From JAUIET01 sp045106985 (GTDB lineage Bacteria > Pseudomonadota > Gammaproteobacteria > Pseudomonadales > JAUIET01), in assembly GCA_045106985.1 (NCBI GenBank), contig JBGCFQ010000013.1:1-64000 (forward strand): a stretch of DNA of 64,000 nt, read 5' to 3'. Each line of letters opens with the position of its first letter. Within the stretch, counting starts at the first letter, position 1. Below the pieces are notes generated by a model. That model did not search any database. It saw only the letters and a list, made by a program, of their open reading frames with translations, and had not been told where the DNA came from. Below are positions 18,362-27,478 of the stretch, piece after piece. Position numbers and translations under genes: made by a program.

Positions 18362-19288
18362 ATGTCATTTGATGATCGTGATGGCACAATTTGGTTTGAC
18401 GGTGAGTTGGTTGACTGGCGAGATGCAACCGTGCATGTGCTAAACCATACATTGCACTATGGCCTCGGTGTGTTCGAAGGCGTGCGAGCCTATAAAACAG
18501 AAAACCACGGCACCTGTATTTTTCGCTTGCATGAGCATACGAAAAGACTGTTTCGCAGTGCGCACATTGTGGGTCTGAAAATTCCCTTCACAGAGGAGCA
18601 AATCAGCCAGGCTCAAATTGATGTGGTTAAGGCGAACGGTCTGGAAGAGGGCTACTTACGCCCTGTGGTCATTCACGGTTCTGAACAGATGGGCATTCGC
18701 GCCGATAAATTGTCCACGCGAGTGGCTATTGCGGGGTGGGAATGGCCTAGTTACATGGGTCCCGAGGCTGTGGACAATGGTATTGTTGTTCGCACTTCAT
18801 CCTATACTCGGCACCACCCAAATATTGCGATGTGTAAGGCTAAGGCTAATGGTCAGTACATCAATTCGATTTTGGCATTACGCGAGGCGCAACAATGTGG
18901 TGCCGACGAAGCAATGCTGCTTGATCCGGAAGGCTACGTCGCTGAGGGCAGTGGCGAAAACATATTTATTATTCGAGACGGCATAATGTATACGCCCGAA
19001 CTGACCTCTTGCCTGGATGGCATCACTCGCAATGCCATTTTTTCTCTGGCAGGCGAACTGGATCTGGAGATTCAGGAAAAACGTATAACTCGCGACGAGG
19101 TTTACATAGCCGATGAAGCATTCTTCACAGGTACCGCGGCCGAAGTACTGCCTATTCGTGAAGTTGACGGCCGCCAAATCGGCGCCGGCGGCCGTGGCCC
19201 TCTTACTGAAAAACTGCAATCCATGTTTTTCGATCAGGTGCGCGGACGTCGTACGCAGAATCCCGAATGGCTCACGCCCGTCGCATAG
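18362..19288 (+). CDS. ilvE: Branched-chain amino acid aminotransferase IlvE
   Basis: A PLP-dependent fold-type IV transaminase for the last step of Ile, Leu and Val synthesis. The protein has 308 residues, as in E. coli. Motifs include the N-terminal IWFDGELVDWRDATVHVL and HYGLGVFEGVRAYKT. The PLP lysine is in CKAKANGQYINS, and EAMLLDPEGYVAEGSGENIF is followed by FFTGTAAEVLPI. It is linked to glnE upstream (5 nt) and followed by waaF after 42 nt containing a weak hairpin. Confidence 0.96.
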   Translation: MSFDDRDGTIWFDGELVDWRDATVHVLNHTLHYGLGVFEGVRAYKTENHGTCIFRLHEHTKRLFRSAHIVGLKIPFTEEQISQAQIDVVKANGLEEGYLRPVVIHGSEQMGIRADKLSTRVAIAGWEWPSYMGPEAVDNGIVVRTSSYTRHHPNIAMCKAKANGQYINSILALREAQQCGADEAMLLDPEGYVAEGSGENIFIIRDGIMYTPELTSCLDGITRNAIFSLAGELDLEIQEKRITRDEVYIADEAFFTGTAAEVLPIREVDGRQIGAGGRGPLTEKLQSMFFDQVRGRRTQNPEWLTPVA

Positions 19289-19322
19289 ACTGAATGGATT
19301 AGAAAACTCTTGATTCAGTTTT
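19289..19322 (+). terminator. Weak terminator-like hairpin between ilvE and waaF
   Basis: Perfect 7-bp arms ACTGAAT (19289-19295) and ATTCAGT (19313-19319) with a 17-nt loop, followed by TTTTA. The stem is AT-rich and the loop is long, so partial termination at best. Confidence 0.3.
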
Positions 19323-19330
19323 AGATAGCG

Positions 19331-20356
19331 GTGTCAGTGGACGCGGTATTAATTGTAGGGCCCGCATGGGTAGGCGATATGGTGATGTCGCAAACACTCT
19401 ATCGTGCTTTGAAAAAACGCCAGCCAGATTTGGCCATCGATGTTTTGGCGCCCGCCTGGAGTGAGCCGCTCTTAGCCGCGATGCCAGAAGTGCGCCAAGC
19501 TATTGTTATGCCGCTAGGGCATGGCCAGTTTGATTTCAATGTGCGTCGTCGGCTTGGTAAGTCCTTGCGCGGCGAGCGTTACCGTCAGGCAATTGTGTTA
19601 CCAAATTCGTGGAAGTCTGCCCTCGTGCCCTGGTTTGCCAATATTCCGCAGCGAACAGGCTGGAAGGGTGAGGCGCGTTACGGTCTGCTAAATGATATGA
19701 GGGTTTTGGACAAGAGCCGCTATCCATTTATGATTCAGCGTTATGTAGCGCTGTCGAACGCCATAGGCAAAGCACCCCAGCAGCTGCAAGACATCGATTG
19801 GCCAGAGTTACAGGTGAGCCAGGAAGAAAAGAGCGCTGCCGCCGAAAGCTTAGGGCTTAGCGCGGCAGATTCCATGCTTGCCCTTTGCCCCGGTGCAGAG
19901 TTTGGCCCAGCGAAGCGCTGGCCAGAATCACATTATGCGAAGGTCGCGGAGCGTCGTATTGGCAATGGTCAGAAAGTGCTTATTTTTGGCTCGGCTAAAG
20001 ATGCGTCTGTAGCAGAAAACATTCGCGCTTTGCTGCCTGCCGCTTGCCGCGAACACTGCATTAACTTGGCAGGCAAAACGAGCTTAAGTGAGGCTATTCA
20101 TGCAATGGCACTGTGTGACTCGGCTGTCTCAAACGACTCGGGTCTAATGCATATTGCCGCGGCACTCGGACTGCCGCTGGTGGCCGTCTACGGCTCCACA
20201 TCCGCAGGCTTCACGCCTCCCTTGGGCAATAAAGCTCGGGCGCTGAGTATTCCGGTAGATTGCGGGCCCTGTTTTGAGCGCGTTTGCCCGTTGCAGCATA
20301 TGAAGTGCTTAACTCAGCTTCAGCCAGAGAAAGTGCTGGCGGCGTTGGGGCAGTAG
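19331..20356 (+). CDS. waaF: ADP-heptose:LPS heptosyltransferase II WaaF
   Basis: Adds the second heptose to the LPS inner core at the cytoplasmic face of the inner membrane. It is a GT9-family protein of 341 residues. It has the N-terminal IVGPAWVGDMVMSQTLYR motif, the nucleotide-sugar segment LCPGAEFGPAKRWP, and the C-terminal SNDSGLMHIAAALGLPLVAV typical of heptosyltransferases. The start is GTG at 19331, with a second GTG two codons later. It opens a stretch of envelope genes that runs to waaA at 24677. Confidence 0.94.
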   Translation: MSVDAVLIVGPAWVGDMVMSQTLYRALKKRQPDLAIDVLAPAWSEPLLAAMPEVRQAIVMPLGHGQFDFNVRRRLGKSLRGERYRQAIVLPNSWKSALVPWFANIPQRTGWKGEARYGLLNDMRVLDKSRYPFMIQRYVALSNAIGKAPQQLQDIDWPELQVSQEEKSAAAESLGLSAADSMLALCPGAEFGPAKRWPESHYAKVAERRIGNGQKVLIFGSAKDASVAENIRALLPAACREHCINLAGKTSLSEAIHAMALCDSAVSNDSGLMHIAAALGLPLVAVYGSTSAGFTPPLGNKARALSIPVDCGPCFERVCPLQHMKCLTQLQPEKVLAALGQ

Positions 20357-20658
20357 GGCGTAGCAGGGGCTGGCAAACCCTTCCGAGCATCGCCAAGCCC
20401 TTCGTTTGCGCCATACCTGCAAGCGCACAGCAATCCCTCAAAATAGGTGAATCAACAAAACTTTACCTATTGGTAACGCCCGTATTGGTTGATGGAAGCT
20501 CAAAATGCCTGCTCAAAGGCCAACGTGTAGCGAAAGTCGGCGAACGTGTTGCTAAGTCGCATAAAAATGGACGGCAGAGGTTTTGGCAAAACAACTATTT
20601 GAAGTTAAAATGCGCACCCCGCGAAAAACGGGTCTTTTTCTCCAATGCTCATAAACTA
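20357..20658. other. Gap between waaF and the glycosyltransferase gene
   Basis: About 300 bases with no supported gene. The glycosyltransferase reading frame is open through this stretch, but the encoded residues look like no domain and the recognisable fold begins after 20659. Near 20617-20635 there is a weak CCCG/CGGG hairpin followed by a short T run. No promoter is clear. Confidence 0.5.
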
Positions 20659-21990
20659 ATGTTAGCTAGCCACAGTAAAGATTCAACAGGTCTGCAGAGT
20701 GATACGCCGCTGAGTATCTGCCTGCTCGGCTATCGCAGTGCACCTTTCGGCGGCGGTCAGGGAATATACCTGCGTTATCTAAGCAAAGCTCTGCTTGAAG
20801 CGGGTCACCAAGTTGACGTGATTTCTGGCGAGCCCTACCCACATCTTGTGGATGGAGTGCGCTTAATTAAGTTGCCCGGAATGAATCTGTTTGAAAATGG
20901 CCTATTGTCACTGCGGTTCCATCACCTGCGTTCATGGGCCAATATTGTCGAGTGGTGCAGCAAGCTTACCGGCGGCTTTGCCGAGCCCTACGCATTTGGT
21001 TATCGCATGGCGGCTTATATGAAACGTCATGGAGCGCAGTACGATCTCATTCATGACAATCAATCATTAAGTTATGGATTGCTCCATGTGCAAAAAATGG
21101 GATTGCCATTGCTTGTCACAATTCATCATCCTATCAAGCGAGACGTAGACCTAGCCCTGGCGGCAGCGCGAAATTGGTGGCAAAGATTGCTTATTCGACG
21201 CTGGCATTCTTTTTTGATCATGCAGAAGCGAGTTGTTAGGCGCTTGAACCATATTACAACCGTCTCAGAACTATCACGACATGATATTGCCGAAGCTTTT
21301 GGCATCGAAGCAGAAAGAATTGAGTTGATTTATAACGGCATTGATACCGAGGTGTTTTGCCCGCAACCACAGATTCAACGAGAAGAGCATTTGTTGCTGG
21401 CGACCGCGTCAGCCGACCAACCCTTAAAAGGCTTGCACTATTTGTTAAAGGCCTTCGCTGAACTTCGAGTCGAGCACCCGAAGTTGCGTTTGATTGTCGT
21501 TGGGCGAGCGAAGCAAGGCGGTGCAACCGAGCGCTTGATCGAGCGCCTACAGCTAGCGGATGCAATGCAGTTTGTGCACGGAATCTCAACTGAAGAGTTA
21601 GTTGCGTTATACGCACGCGCAACAGTCGCTGTTGTGCCCTCATTGTACGAAGGCTTTGGACTGCCCGCAGGCGAGGCTATGGCATGCGGTACGCCATTAG
21701 TAAGTGCCGATGGTGGAGCGCTGCCAGAGGTCGTTGGCGATGCCGCCTTGTTGGTTCCTGCCGGTAACACGGAAGAACTTCGCCAAGCTATTTCTAATTT
21801 GTTAGACAGTCCTGAGCAAAGAATGAGTTTATCCGAAAAGGGCAGGGCGCGAATCGAAAATAGGTTTAGTTGGAAGGTAGCAGCGCAGCAATTAACTCAT
21901 TTGTACCACGACATCATTCAAGGCGAAGGCAGTCAGCCAAGTAATGACACAGCCAATACCCAGGAGCTTGCGCTAAATGCAAACAGTTGA
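20659..21990 (+). CDS. Family 4 glycosyltransferase
   Basis: A 443-residue GT-B glycosyltransferase. From the ATG at 20659 the fold begins LSICLLGYRSAPFGGGQGIY, the N-terminal nucleotide-free domain with its Gly-rich loop. The C-terminal Rossmann domain has NGIDTEVFCP, the ADQPLKGLHYLLKAF segment and the GT4 donor-site motif VPSLYEGFGLPAGEAMACG. The sugar donor and acceptor cannot be read from sequence. An upstream in-frame start at 20284 lies within waaF and adds 125 unlikely residues, so I trimmed it, although no good ribosome-binding site precedes 20659. The gene overlaps the next methyltransferase by 14 nt and belongs to a four-gene module placed between two LPS-core genes. Confidence 0.87.
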   Translation: MLASHSKDSTGLQSDTPLSICLLGYRSAPFGGGQGIYLRYLSKALLEAGHQVDVISGEPYPHLVDGVRLIKLPGMNLFENGLLSLRFHHLRSWANIVEWCSKLTGGFAEPYAFGYRMAAYMKRHGAQYDLIHDNQSLSYGLLHVQKMGLPLLVTIHHPIKRDVDLALAAARNWWQRLLIRRWHSFLIMQKRVVRRLNHITTVSELSRHDIAEAFGIEAERIELIYNGIDTEVFCPQPQIQREEHLLLATASADQPLKGLHYLLKAFAELRVEHPKLRLIVVGRAKQGGATERLIERLQLADAMQFVHGISTEELVALYARATVAVVPSLYEGFGLPAGEAMACGTPLVSADGGALPEVVGDAALLVPAGNTEELRQAISNLLDSPEQRMSLSEKGRARIENRFSWKVAAQQLTHLYHDIIQGEGSQPSNDTANTQELALNANS

Positions 21991-22699
21991 TTTTGAAAGA
22001 ATAGCGTTTCGCACGGGCGACACGGTTCTTGATTTAGGATGTGGTGAAGGGCGTCACGTTATTTCAGCCTATCTTGAGGCTGACGTACATTCATTTGGAG
22101 TGGACCTAAGTCATTCTGATTTATTAATAACTCAAAAAAAGTGCGACGAGTTTTCCTCTGCAAAATCAGCTTCGGAAAACACAAGCTTTGGCCTTGCTCA
22201 AACAAACGCATTGGCCTTGCCCTTCGCTGACCACACCTTCGACACCATTATTTGCTCTGAAGTGCTGGAGCACATAGATGACTATCAGTCCGTGATTGCA
22301 GAAATACAACGAATACTAAAGCCTGGTGGGCAATTTGTAGCGAGTGTTCCACGCTATTGGCCAGAGTGGATTTGCTGGGCGTTCAGTGACGAGTATCATG
22401 CCAATGAAGGCGGGCATTTGAGAATTTTTAAATCGTCACAATTGCGCGAGCAAATAGAAAACGCCGGCTTTTCTTTTTTTGCTCGCCACTGGGCGCATGC
22501 ATTGCATTCGCCCTACTGGTGGCTGCAGTGTATGTTCTGGAAAAATAAGGATAAGTCCTCTCTAGTTCGCAATTATCGGCGTTTTCTCGAATGGGATATT
22601 CTTGATCAGCCATTGTTTACTCGCACTCTCGAAGCGCTGTTAAACCCTCTGATGGGTAAAAGCGTCGTGATGTATTTTAGAAAAGGTGTTTCCCAATGA
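21977..22699 (+). CDS. Class I SAM-dependent methyltransferase
   Basis: A 240-residue soluble methyltransferase of the Methyltransf_11/25 type. SAM motif I is VLDLGCGEGRHVISAY (about 18-33), the acidic residue after beta-2 is in FGVDLSHSDLL, and motif IV is TIICSEVLEHIDDY. A post-core region (about 120-240) is rich in Trp and aromatic residues. The substrate is unknown. The start overlaps the glycosyltransferase gene by 14 nt and the stop overlaps the next gene in ATGA, so all three proteins are probably made together and may act on one glycan or lipid-linked product. Confidence 0.88.
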   Translation: MQTVDFERIAFRTGDTVLDLGCGEGRHVISAYLEADVHSFGVDLSHSDLLITQKKCDEFSSAKSASENTSFGLAQTNALALPFADHTFDTIICSEVLEHIDDYQSVIAEIQRILKPGGQFVASVPRYWPEWICWAFSDEYHANEGGHLRIFKSSQLREQIENAGFSFFARHWAHALHSPYWWLQCMFWKNKDKSSLVRNYRRFLEWDILDQPLFTRTLEALLNPLMGKSVVMYFRKGVSQ

Positions 22700-23784
22700 G
22701 CGGTCTTTACCTATCACGCGGATTGTTTCCCAGTGATTATCTTCGGCCTACTGTTAATTATATTCTTCGAAACCAGCAGGAAGATGGATCTATCCCATGG
22801 TTTGAAGGTGGTTACACTGACCCCTGGGACCATGTGGAATCTGCAATGGCGCTCAGCATTGCCGGCGAATATGAAGCTGCCGAAAAAGCCTATAATTGGC
22901 TAGCGAACACTCAGCTGTCCGACGGCAGTTGGTGGGCTGCGTATAAGAATGGTGAGGTAGACAATAAAGAGCGTCGCGAAACAAACTTTATCGCCTATAT
23001 TGCCACTGGCGTTTGGCACCATTATTTGATTACTCATCGTCGAGATGTGTTGGCCTATATGTGGCCTGCGGTAAGTGCGGCGGTTGAATTTGTGCTTAGC
23101 CACCAAACTGAGCACGGTGATATTCATTGGGCAGTAGACACAGATGGAACCGCCAAAGAAGACGCCCTGATCACCGGTTGTTCATCTATTTACAAAAGCT
23201 TGGAGTGCGCTTATAACATTGCAACTCAGCTTGGCTTTGATAAAGAAGATTGGCTGCTAGCGAGACAGAATTTGGGTAATGCTCTACGCCATCATCCCGA
23301 ACGATTCGATCGCACCTGGGAAAGCAAGGAGCGTTTCTCAATGGATTGGTTCTACCCTGTGTTAACTGGGGCCGTACCTAAAGCTAGAGCCGCAGCGCAC
23401 TTGCAACAGAAGTGGAAAATATTTGTTGAACCGGGTTTGGGTTGTCGCTGCGTGTCAGACGAGCCTTGGGTTACGATTGCTGAAAGTTGTGAATTGGTGA
23501 TGGCCCTATTGGCCGCTGGTGAACATGCCAAAGCAGTCACACTTTTTAGTTGGCTGCATCAATGGCGTGCTGAAGATGGTGCGTTTTGGACCGGCTATCA
23601 ATTTGAAATGGATATACTGTGGCCGGAAGAGAAGCCCACTTGGACAGCGGGCGCTGTGCTGTTGGCCGCCGATGCACTTACCGAGCACACACCAGCGTCT
23701 AAATTGTTTACCTCGGTGTCATTACTTGAAGAGCCTTTGGCGCGCCCTGCTTCTTCATCCGCCGACGCGACGCAACAATCCTAA
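22696..23784 (+). CDS. Alpha/alpha-toroid (prenyltransferase/cyclase-like) protein
   Basis: A 362-residue soluble protein without signal peptide or membrane segment. It contains repeated Trp/Gly-rich turns between helices: QQEDGSIPWFEGGYTDPWDH, NTQLSDGSWWAAYKNG, HQTEHGDIHWAVDTDG and HQWRAEDGAFWTGYQ. This spacing is that of QW-like repeats in alpha/alpha barrels (terpenoid cyclases, prenyltransferase subunits, six-hairpin glycosidases). The DxDD motif of class II terpene cyclases is not visible, so an enzymatic role is not assured. The C-terminal tail is low-complexity (Ala/Ser). Similar proteins are labelled prenyltransferase in databases, from memory, without biochemical proof. It is the third gene of the module and overlaps the fourth, on the opposite strand, by 30 nt. 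Confidence 0.7.
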   Translation: MSGLYLSRGLFPSDYLRPTVNYILRNQQEDGSIPWFEGGYTDPWDHVESAMALSIAGEYEAAEKAYNWLANTQLSDGSWWAAYKNGEVDNKERRETNFIAYIATGVWHHYLITHRRDVLAYMWPAVSAAVEFVLSHQTEHGDIHWAVDTDGTAKEDALITGCSSIYKSLECAYNIATQLGFDKEDWLLARQNLGNALRHHPERFDRTWESKERFSMDWFYPVLTGAVPKARAAAHLQQKWKIFVEPGLGCRCVSDEPWVTIAESCELVMALLAAGEHAKAVTLFSWLHQWRAEDGAFWTGYQFEMDILWPEEKPTWTAGAVLLAADALTEHTPASKLFTSVSLLEEPLARPASSSADATQQS

Positions 23785-24372
23785 AGTATTAACGACGTCT
23801 ATTTCTTCAAACAAACCAGAGTCACGTGCCAAGCGATAAATTGTAATTGGCGCCTGGCCACCTTCATCAGGATTTGGAAACAGATCATGGATGGCGAGCA
23901 CACCACCGGGCATGATGTGTCCGGCCCAGCTGCGGTAATCAGCCATGGCTGCTTCCATACTGTGCCCGCCATCAATGAACACCATTGCCAGTGGTATCGA
24001 CCAGAACTTGGCGCTTACGGCGGACGAAGAAACGATGGGTATAACAGTATCTTCCAGGTCGGCGGCGCGCATCACGCGGCGAAACTCTCGAAAGGTATCC
24101 ATTAACTGAGCGCTTTCATCAAACAAATCGCTGTCGTGATACTCCTCACCAAGTTGGTGCTCCTCAGAGCCACGGTGATGGTCAATAGCGTACAGCTGCG
24201 AACCTTGTGATTTACAGGCAGCTCCAAAATACACGGTCGACTTACCGCAGTAGCTTCCGACTTCCAGACAAGGACCTTTTGCAGCCATCTCGCTGGCGTG
24301 CTGGAAAAGCGCGCGGCCTTCATCTTCAGCTAAAAAGCCTTTCACAGTATCGATGTCCAAGGGTAACTGCAT
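23755..24372 (-). CDS. Class I SAM-dependent methyltransferase (Methyltransf_24 type)
   Basis: A 205-residue methyltransferase transcribed towards the toroid gene. The SAM site is CLEVGSYCGKSTVYFGAA, followed by LYAIDHHRGSEEHQL. The segment MVFIDGGHSMEAAMADYRSW and the IHDLFPNPDEGG loop are typical of the Methyltransf_24 family, which includes enzymes acting on sugars. The substrate is unknown. The 3' end overlaps the convergent toroid gene by 30 nt. Position next to the glycosyltransferase module suggests a related role but the opposite orientation allows separate control. Confidence 0.85.
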   Translation of the reverse strand: MQLPLDIDTVKGFLAEDEGRALFQHASEMAAKGPCLEVGSYCGKSTVYFGAACKSQGSQLYAIDHHRGSEEHQLGEEYHDSDLFDESAQLMDTFREFRRVMRAADLEDTVIPIVSSSAVSAKFWSIPLAMVFIDGGHSMEAAMADYRSWAGHIMPGGVLAIHDLFPNPDEGGQAPITIYRLARDSGLFEEIDVVNTLGLLRRVGG

Positions 24373-24676
24373 AGCAAATCTCTCGTGAATGTTTGGGCTG
24401 CACCGAAGGTGCTATTAGGTAAGAGGGAAATCCGGCTTGAGTATCTGATTTAAGACAAATACCATTCTGGGTTTAGCCGGTATTTTACACTGTAACGATC
24501 CAAAGCGCATTTCGAAGCCGGCGCTTGAAAGAAACTTGAAGAATAAATAATTAAGCGGCGGAGCAGAAAAGCAATACGTCAGAAGCCTGCAACGTGACGA
24601 AGAATAAACAATGCTAAACTGGTGCTGTAAAACCGAATGAATCGCCGAACTGCATACCCGTTCAGAGCCCAGCCAG
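24373..24676. other. Divergent promoter region, methyltransferase/waaA
   Basis: About 300 bases between the minus-strand methyltransferase gene and waaA. It should hold promoters in both directions, but none matches consensus well. A 6-bp CCGGCT/AGCCGG pair around 24432-24483 encloses 37 nt. No small ORF with a ribosome-binding site was found. Confidence 0.4.
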
Positions 24677-26017
24677 ATGCTTTTTTTCTATAACGTAATT
24701 TTATATCTACTCACACCGTTTCTGGTGATCGGTCTATTTGTTCGAAGCTTTCGACAAGCGAACTATCGACGTCGTATTCCGGAGCGATTCGGCCTGCTCC
24801 CAACTGCGGTGGGTTCGGGTTATATATGGTTGCACTCGGTATCGATGGGAGAAACGCTTGCGGCAGCACCTTTAGTGCGTGCCTTGCAAGCGCGTTATCC
24901 GAAACAGCGCCTATTAATTACTACAATGACGCCGACAGGGTCAGAGCAGGTGCGACGTAGTTTTGGCAGCACTGTGGATCATGTGTATGCACCTTACGAT
25001 TTGCCTGGTTGCGTGCACCGTTTCCTCGAGCGTACCAAACCCAGTATTGCTATTATTATGGAGACAGAGCTTTGGCCTAACACTCTCAAGCAATGTCATA
25101 AAACGGCGACACCTACGGTGCTGATCAATGCGCGTCTTTCGGCCTCATCGGCAAAAGGCTACGCCAGAGTGTCTTCAATTACTCGCAATATGATGCAGCA
25201 GCTGGATGCGGTTGCGGTTCAAAGTGAGGCTGATGGAGAGCGTTTTGTGCAGCTAGGCTTGGCGCCAAACAAGCTCACTGTGACCGGCAGTATTAAATTC
25301 GACTACGCCATAGACCCACAAGCAAGGCAGCAACTGGCGCAAATACATGCCCAAATACATGCTCCGGCACATGGCTCAGCCGATGACGTGCGACCGGCCG
25401 ACTTGTTTGTCTGGATTGCTGCAAGTACGCACCAAGGTGAAGATGAAATAATGCTCGACGCTCAAAACGCGCTGTTGCGAGCAGGCCTTAACACTCTGTT
25501 AATTCTTGTTCCGCGCCACCCAGAGCGATTCGATGATGTGTATCGTTTATGCCAGCAAAGTGGTTTGACGGTGGCCAGACGCAGTGCTGATACACAATTG
25601 CCGCAAGGAACTCAGGTATTGCTGGGTGACACAATGGGTGAGCTGGCTACTTTATTTGGTGCGTGTAAGCTAGCATTTATTGGTGGCAGTTTAATTGAGC
25701 GAGGCGGGCACAATCCCATTGAGCCAGCGGCTTGGGGTGTTCCTGTCTTAGCGGGCCCACACATGTTTAATTTTTTGGATATCGGTCGGCAGTTGAAAAC
25801 CGGCGGCGGCATGATGACAGTGCACAATGCAAATGACATAGCAGCCCATGTTCAGGCTAGTATTAATGATCCAATAAAATATGATGCGGCCGGCGCGTCA
25901 AACCGTACGGTAGTCGCTACTAATCGAGGCGCGGTTGCACGACAGCTTGCCGTCATTAGCACCTTAGCCGACGCGGTATTTACTGATCGGTCTGTTAAGA
26001 ACGTAACTATAGACTGA
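24677..26017 (+). CDS. waaA: Kdo transferase WaaA
   Basis: Transfers Kdo from CMP-Kdo to lipid A precursor at the inner membrane. The protein has 446 residues. An N-terminal membrane anchor (about 3-22) is followed by the family motif YRRRIPERFGLLP. The GT30 domains include WLHSVSMGETLAAAPLVRAL, the acceptor-binding METELWPN with its Glu, and the donor-site GGSLIERGGHNPIEPAAWG. The ATG at 24677 gives a standard start. It ends 9 nt from the convergent tolC gene with only a 5-bp hairpin in between, so readthrough into antisense tolC is possible. Confidence 0.96.
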   Translation: MLFFYNVILYLLTPFLVIGLFVRSFRQANYRRRIPERFGLLPTAVGSGYIWLHSVSMGETLAAAPLVRALQARYPKQRLLITTMTPTGSEQVRRSFGSTVDHVYAPYDLPGCVHRFLERTKPSIAIIMETELWPNTLKQCHKTATPTVLINARLSASSAKGYARVSSITRNMMQQLDAVAVQSEADGERFVQLGLAPNKLTVTGSIKFDYAIDPQARQQLAQIHAQIHAPAHGSADDVRPADLFVWIAASTHQGEDEIMLDAQNALLRAGLNTLLILVPRHPERFDDVYRLCQQSGLTVARRSADTQLPQGTQVLLGDTMGELATLFGACKLAFIGGSLIERGGHNPIEPAAWGVPVLAGPHMFNFLDIGRQLKTGGGMMTVHNANDIAAHVQASINDPIKYDAAGASNRTVVATNRGAVARQLAVISTLADAVFTDRSVKNVTID

Positions 26018-26026
26018 CGTCTGGCG

Positions 26027-27478
26027 TCACGACTCAGGCGTAGTGCTTGCTCTGGCTGACGGTGCGGCAACCAACCACTTGTTTAAGTCGTATACTTCCT
26101 GCGGCGTTAACGTGCCCGCTTGTTGTTTTAGTTTCAGCGAGTTAATCACGTAGTCATAGCGCGCATTGGAATAATCACGAACTGCGCGAAACAAAAACCG
26201 TTGCGAGTCCAACACATCAACGATATTTCTCGTACCCACTTCATAGCCTGCTTGAGTCGCTTCCAATGCACTTTCTGCTGATGTGATTGATTGCTTACGA
26301 GCTTTTACCTTGCCCACGTCAGTGACTACCGACAGGTGTAAAGACCGCGTGTTTTGAATAGTGTTACGCTGCGTGGCAATGTGGTTTTCGCGTGCCTGAA
26401 TATGCTCCTGTGCAGCTTGGCGTCGAGACGCACTCACACCGCCACCTGAGTATATGGGAATGGAAAGGCTAATACCTATAGTGCTGCCGTCTCGTGCGCT
26501 ATCCACATCGCTGATATTAGTACCACCATCGCTAATATTGACGCCCTCTGTATCAGAGTCTGTGTAGGTATAACTTCCTGAAAGTTTTGGCAGGTGCTCG
26601 GCGCGCTTTGACTTGGAATTTTGCAGAGCGGCATTCTCTGACAATCTTGCGGCCTTCAGCTGATAATTATTTTCAAGCGCAAAATCGACCCACTCGGCAC
26701 GTTTAGCAGGGGAGGGTTCTTCAACCGGAAATTTTTCATCGAGCAAGGATATATTCGAATGAGACTGCCCGGTAATAACCGACAGTGCTTCGTAGGCGAT
26801 GCCCAGTTGACCCTTGGCCTCCAGACGTGTAACAACTGCTAAATCGTGTGCGGCTCGCGACTCATGTACGTCAGTGATCGCGATCAGTCCAACCTCAAAC
26901 CTCTGCTCAGTTTGCTCCAGCTGGCGCTGTATAGCCGTTTCTTCAGCTACGGCGGTTTCCAGGTTATCTTTGGCGCGCAGTACATCGAAGTAAGCGCTCG
27001 CTACCCTGACAATCAGCTCCTGCTGGTCATAAGCAAACTGCGATGCAGCCACATCGGATAATTTCTTGCCTTGCTTGAACGAGTACCAAGCGGGCAAATT
27101 GAAAATGTTCTGCCTCAGTTCCAAGCTCAAGGTGTTGGAGTCGGTATCCCTATTAGTGTCTACATCGCCAATGGCAATATTGTCTTCGAAGTTAAACGGT
27201 CTGGTTGGATCCGCTGCAACAAAGCTGAGGTCGGTGCTGTCTTCATCGATGCTATTGTACGAATAGCTGCCATTTACTTGTGGCAACAGAGCTGACTTCG
27301 CCAGGTTGCGTGCTTCGCGACCGGCTTTATAACTGGCTTCTGCCGCCTTCAGTACAGGGTCGCTTTGAACCGCTAACTCATAAATGTTTGCCAGAGTTTC
27401 AGCGCCAACCGTGTGGCTAAGCGACAGCGCAGTGATAATTGACAATAATTTTTGAGTGCTAAATCTTTTCCGCAGCAT
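26027..27478 (-). CDS. tolC: TolC-family outer membrane channel
   Basis: An outer-membrane efflux protein of 483 residues from the ATG at 27478, which has AGGAA upstream and starts directly with a signal peptide (MLRKRFSTQKLLSIITALSL, cleaved near VGA-ET). A longer frame to 27568 adds 30 residues before the signal and was rejected. Two OEP repeats are visible, with the motif ARNLAKSALLPQVNGSYSY in the first half and NSKSKRAEHLPKLSGSYTY in the second. It ends VYDLNKWLVAAP. It forms the trimeric exit duct for efflux pumps and type I secretion. The neighbouring yqiB-cpdA-yqiA-parE block is the tolC neighbourhood known from E. coli. Confidence 0.93.
   Translation of the reverse strand: MLRKRFSTQKLLSIITALSLSHTVGAETLANIYELAVQSDPVLKAAEASYKAGREARNLAKSALLPQVNGSYSYNSIDEDSTDLSFVAADPTRPFNFEDNIAIGDVDTNRDTDSNTLSLELRQNIFNLPAWYSFKQGKKLSDVAASQFAYDQQELIVRVASAYFDVLRAKDNLETAVAEETAIQRQLEQTEQRFEVGLIAITDVHESRAAHDLAVVTRLEAKGQLGIAYEALSVITGQSHSNISLLDEKFPVEEPSPAKRAEWVDFALENNYQLKAARLSENAALQNSKSKRAEHLPKLSGSYTYTDSDTEGVNISDGGTNISDVDSARDGSTIGISLSIPIYSGGGVSASRRQAAQEHIQARENHIATQRNTIQNTRSLHLSVVTDVGKVKARKQSITSAESALEATQAGYEVGTRNIVDVLDSQRFLFRAVRDYSNARYDYVINSLKLKQQAGTLTPQEVYDLNKWLVAAPSARASTTPES

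Noticed and set aside
20284..20658. N-terminal extension of the glycosyltransferase frame by 125 codons
   Set aside because: It begins inside waaF, resembles no domain, and the GT-B fold is complete from 20659.
26015..26029. TGACG/CGTCA hairpin between waaA and tolC as a terminator
   Set aside because: Only 5 bp with no T tract on either side.
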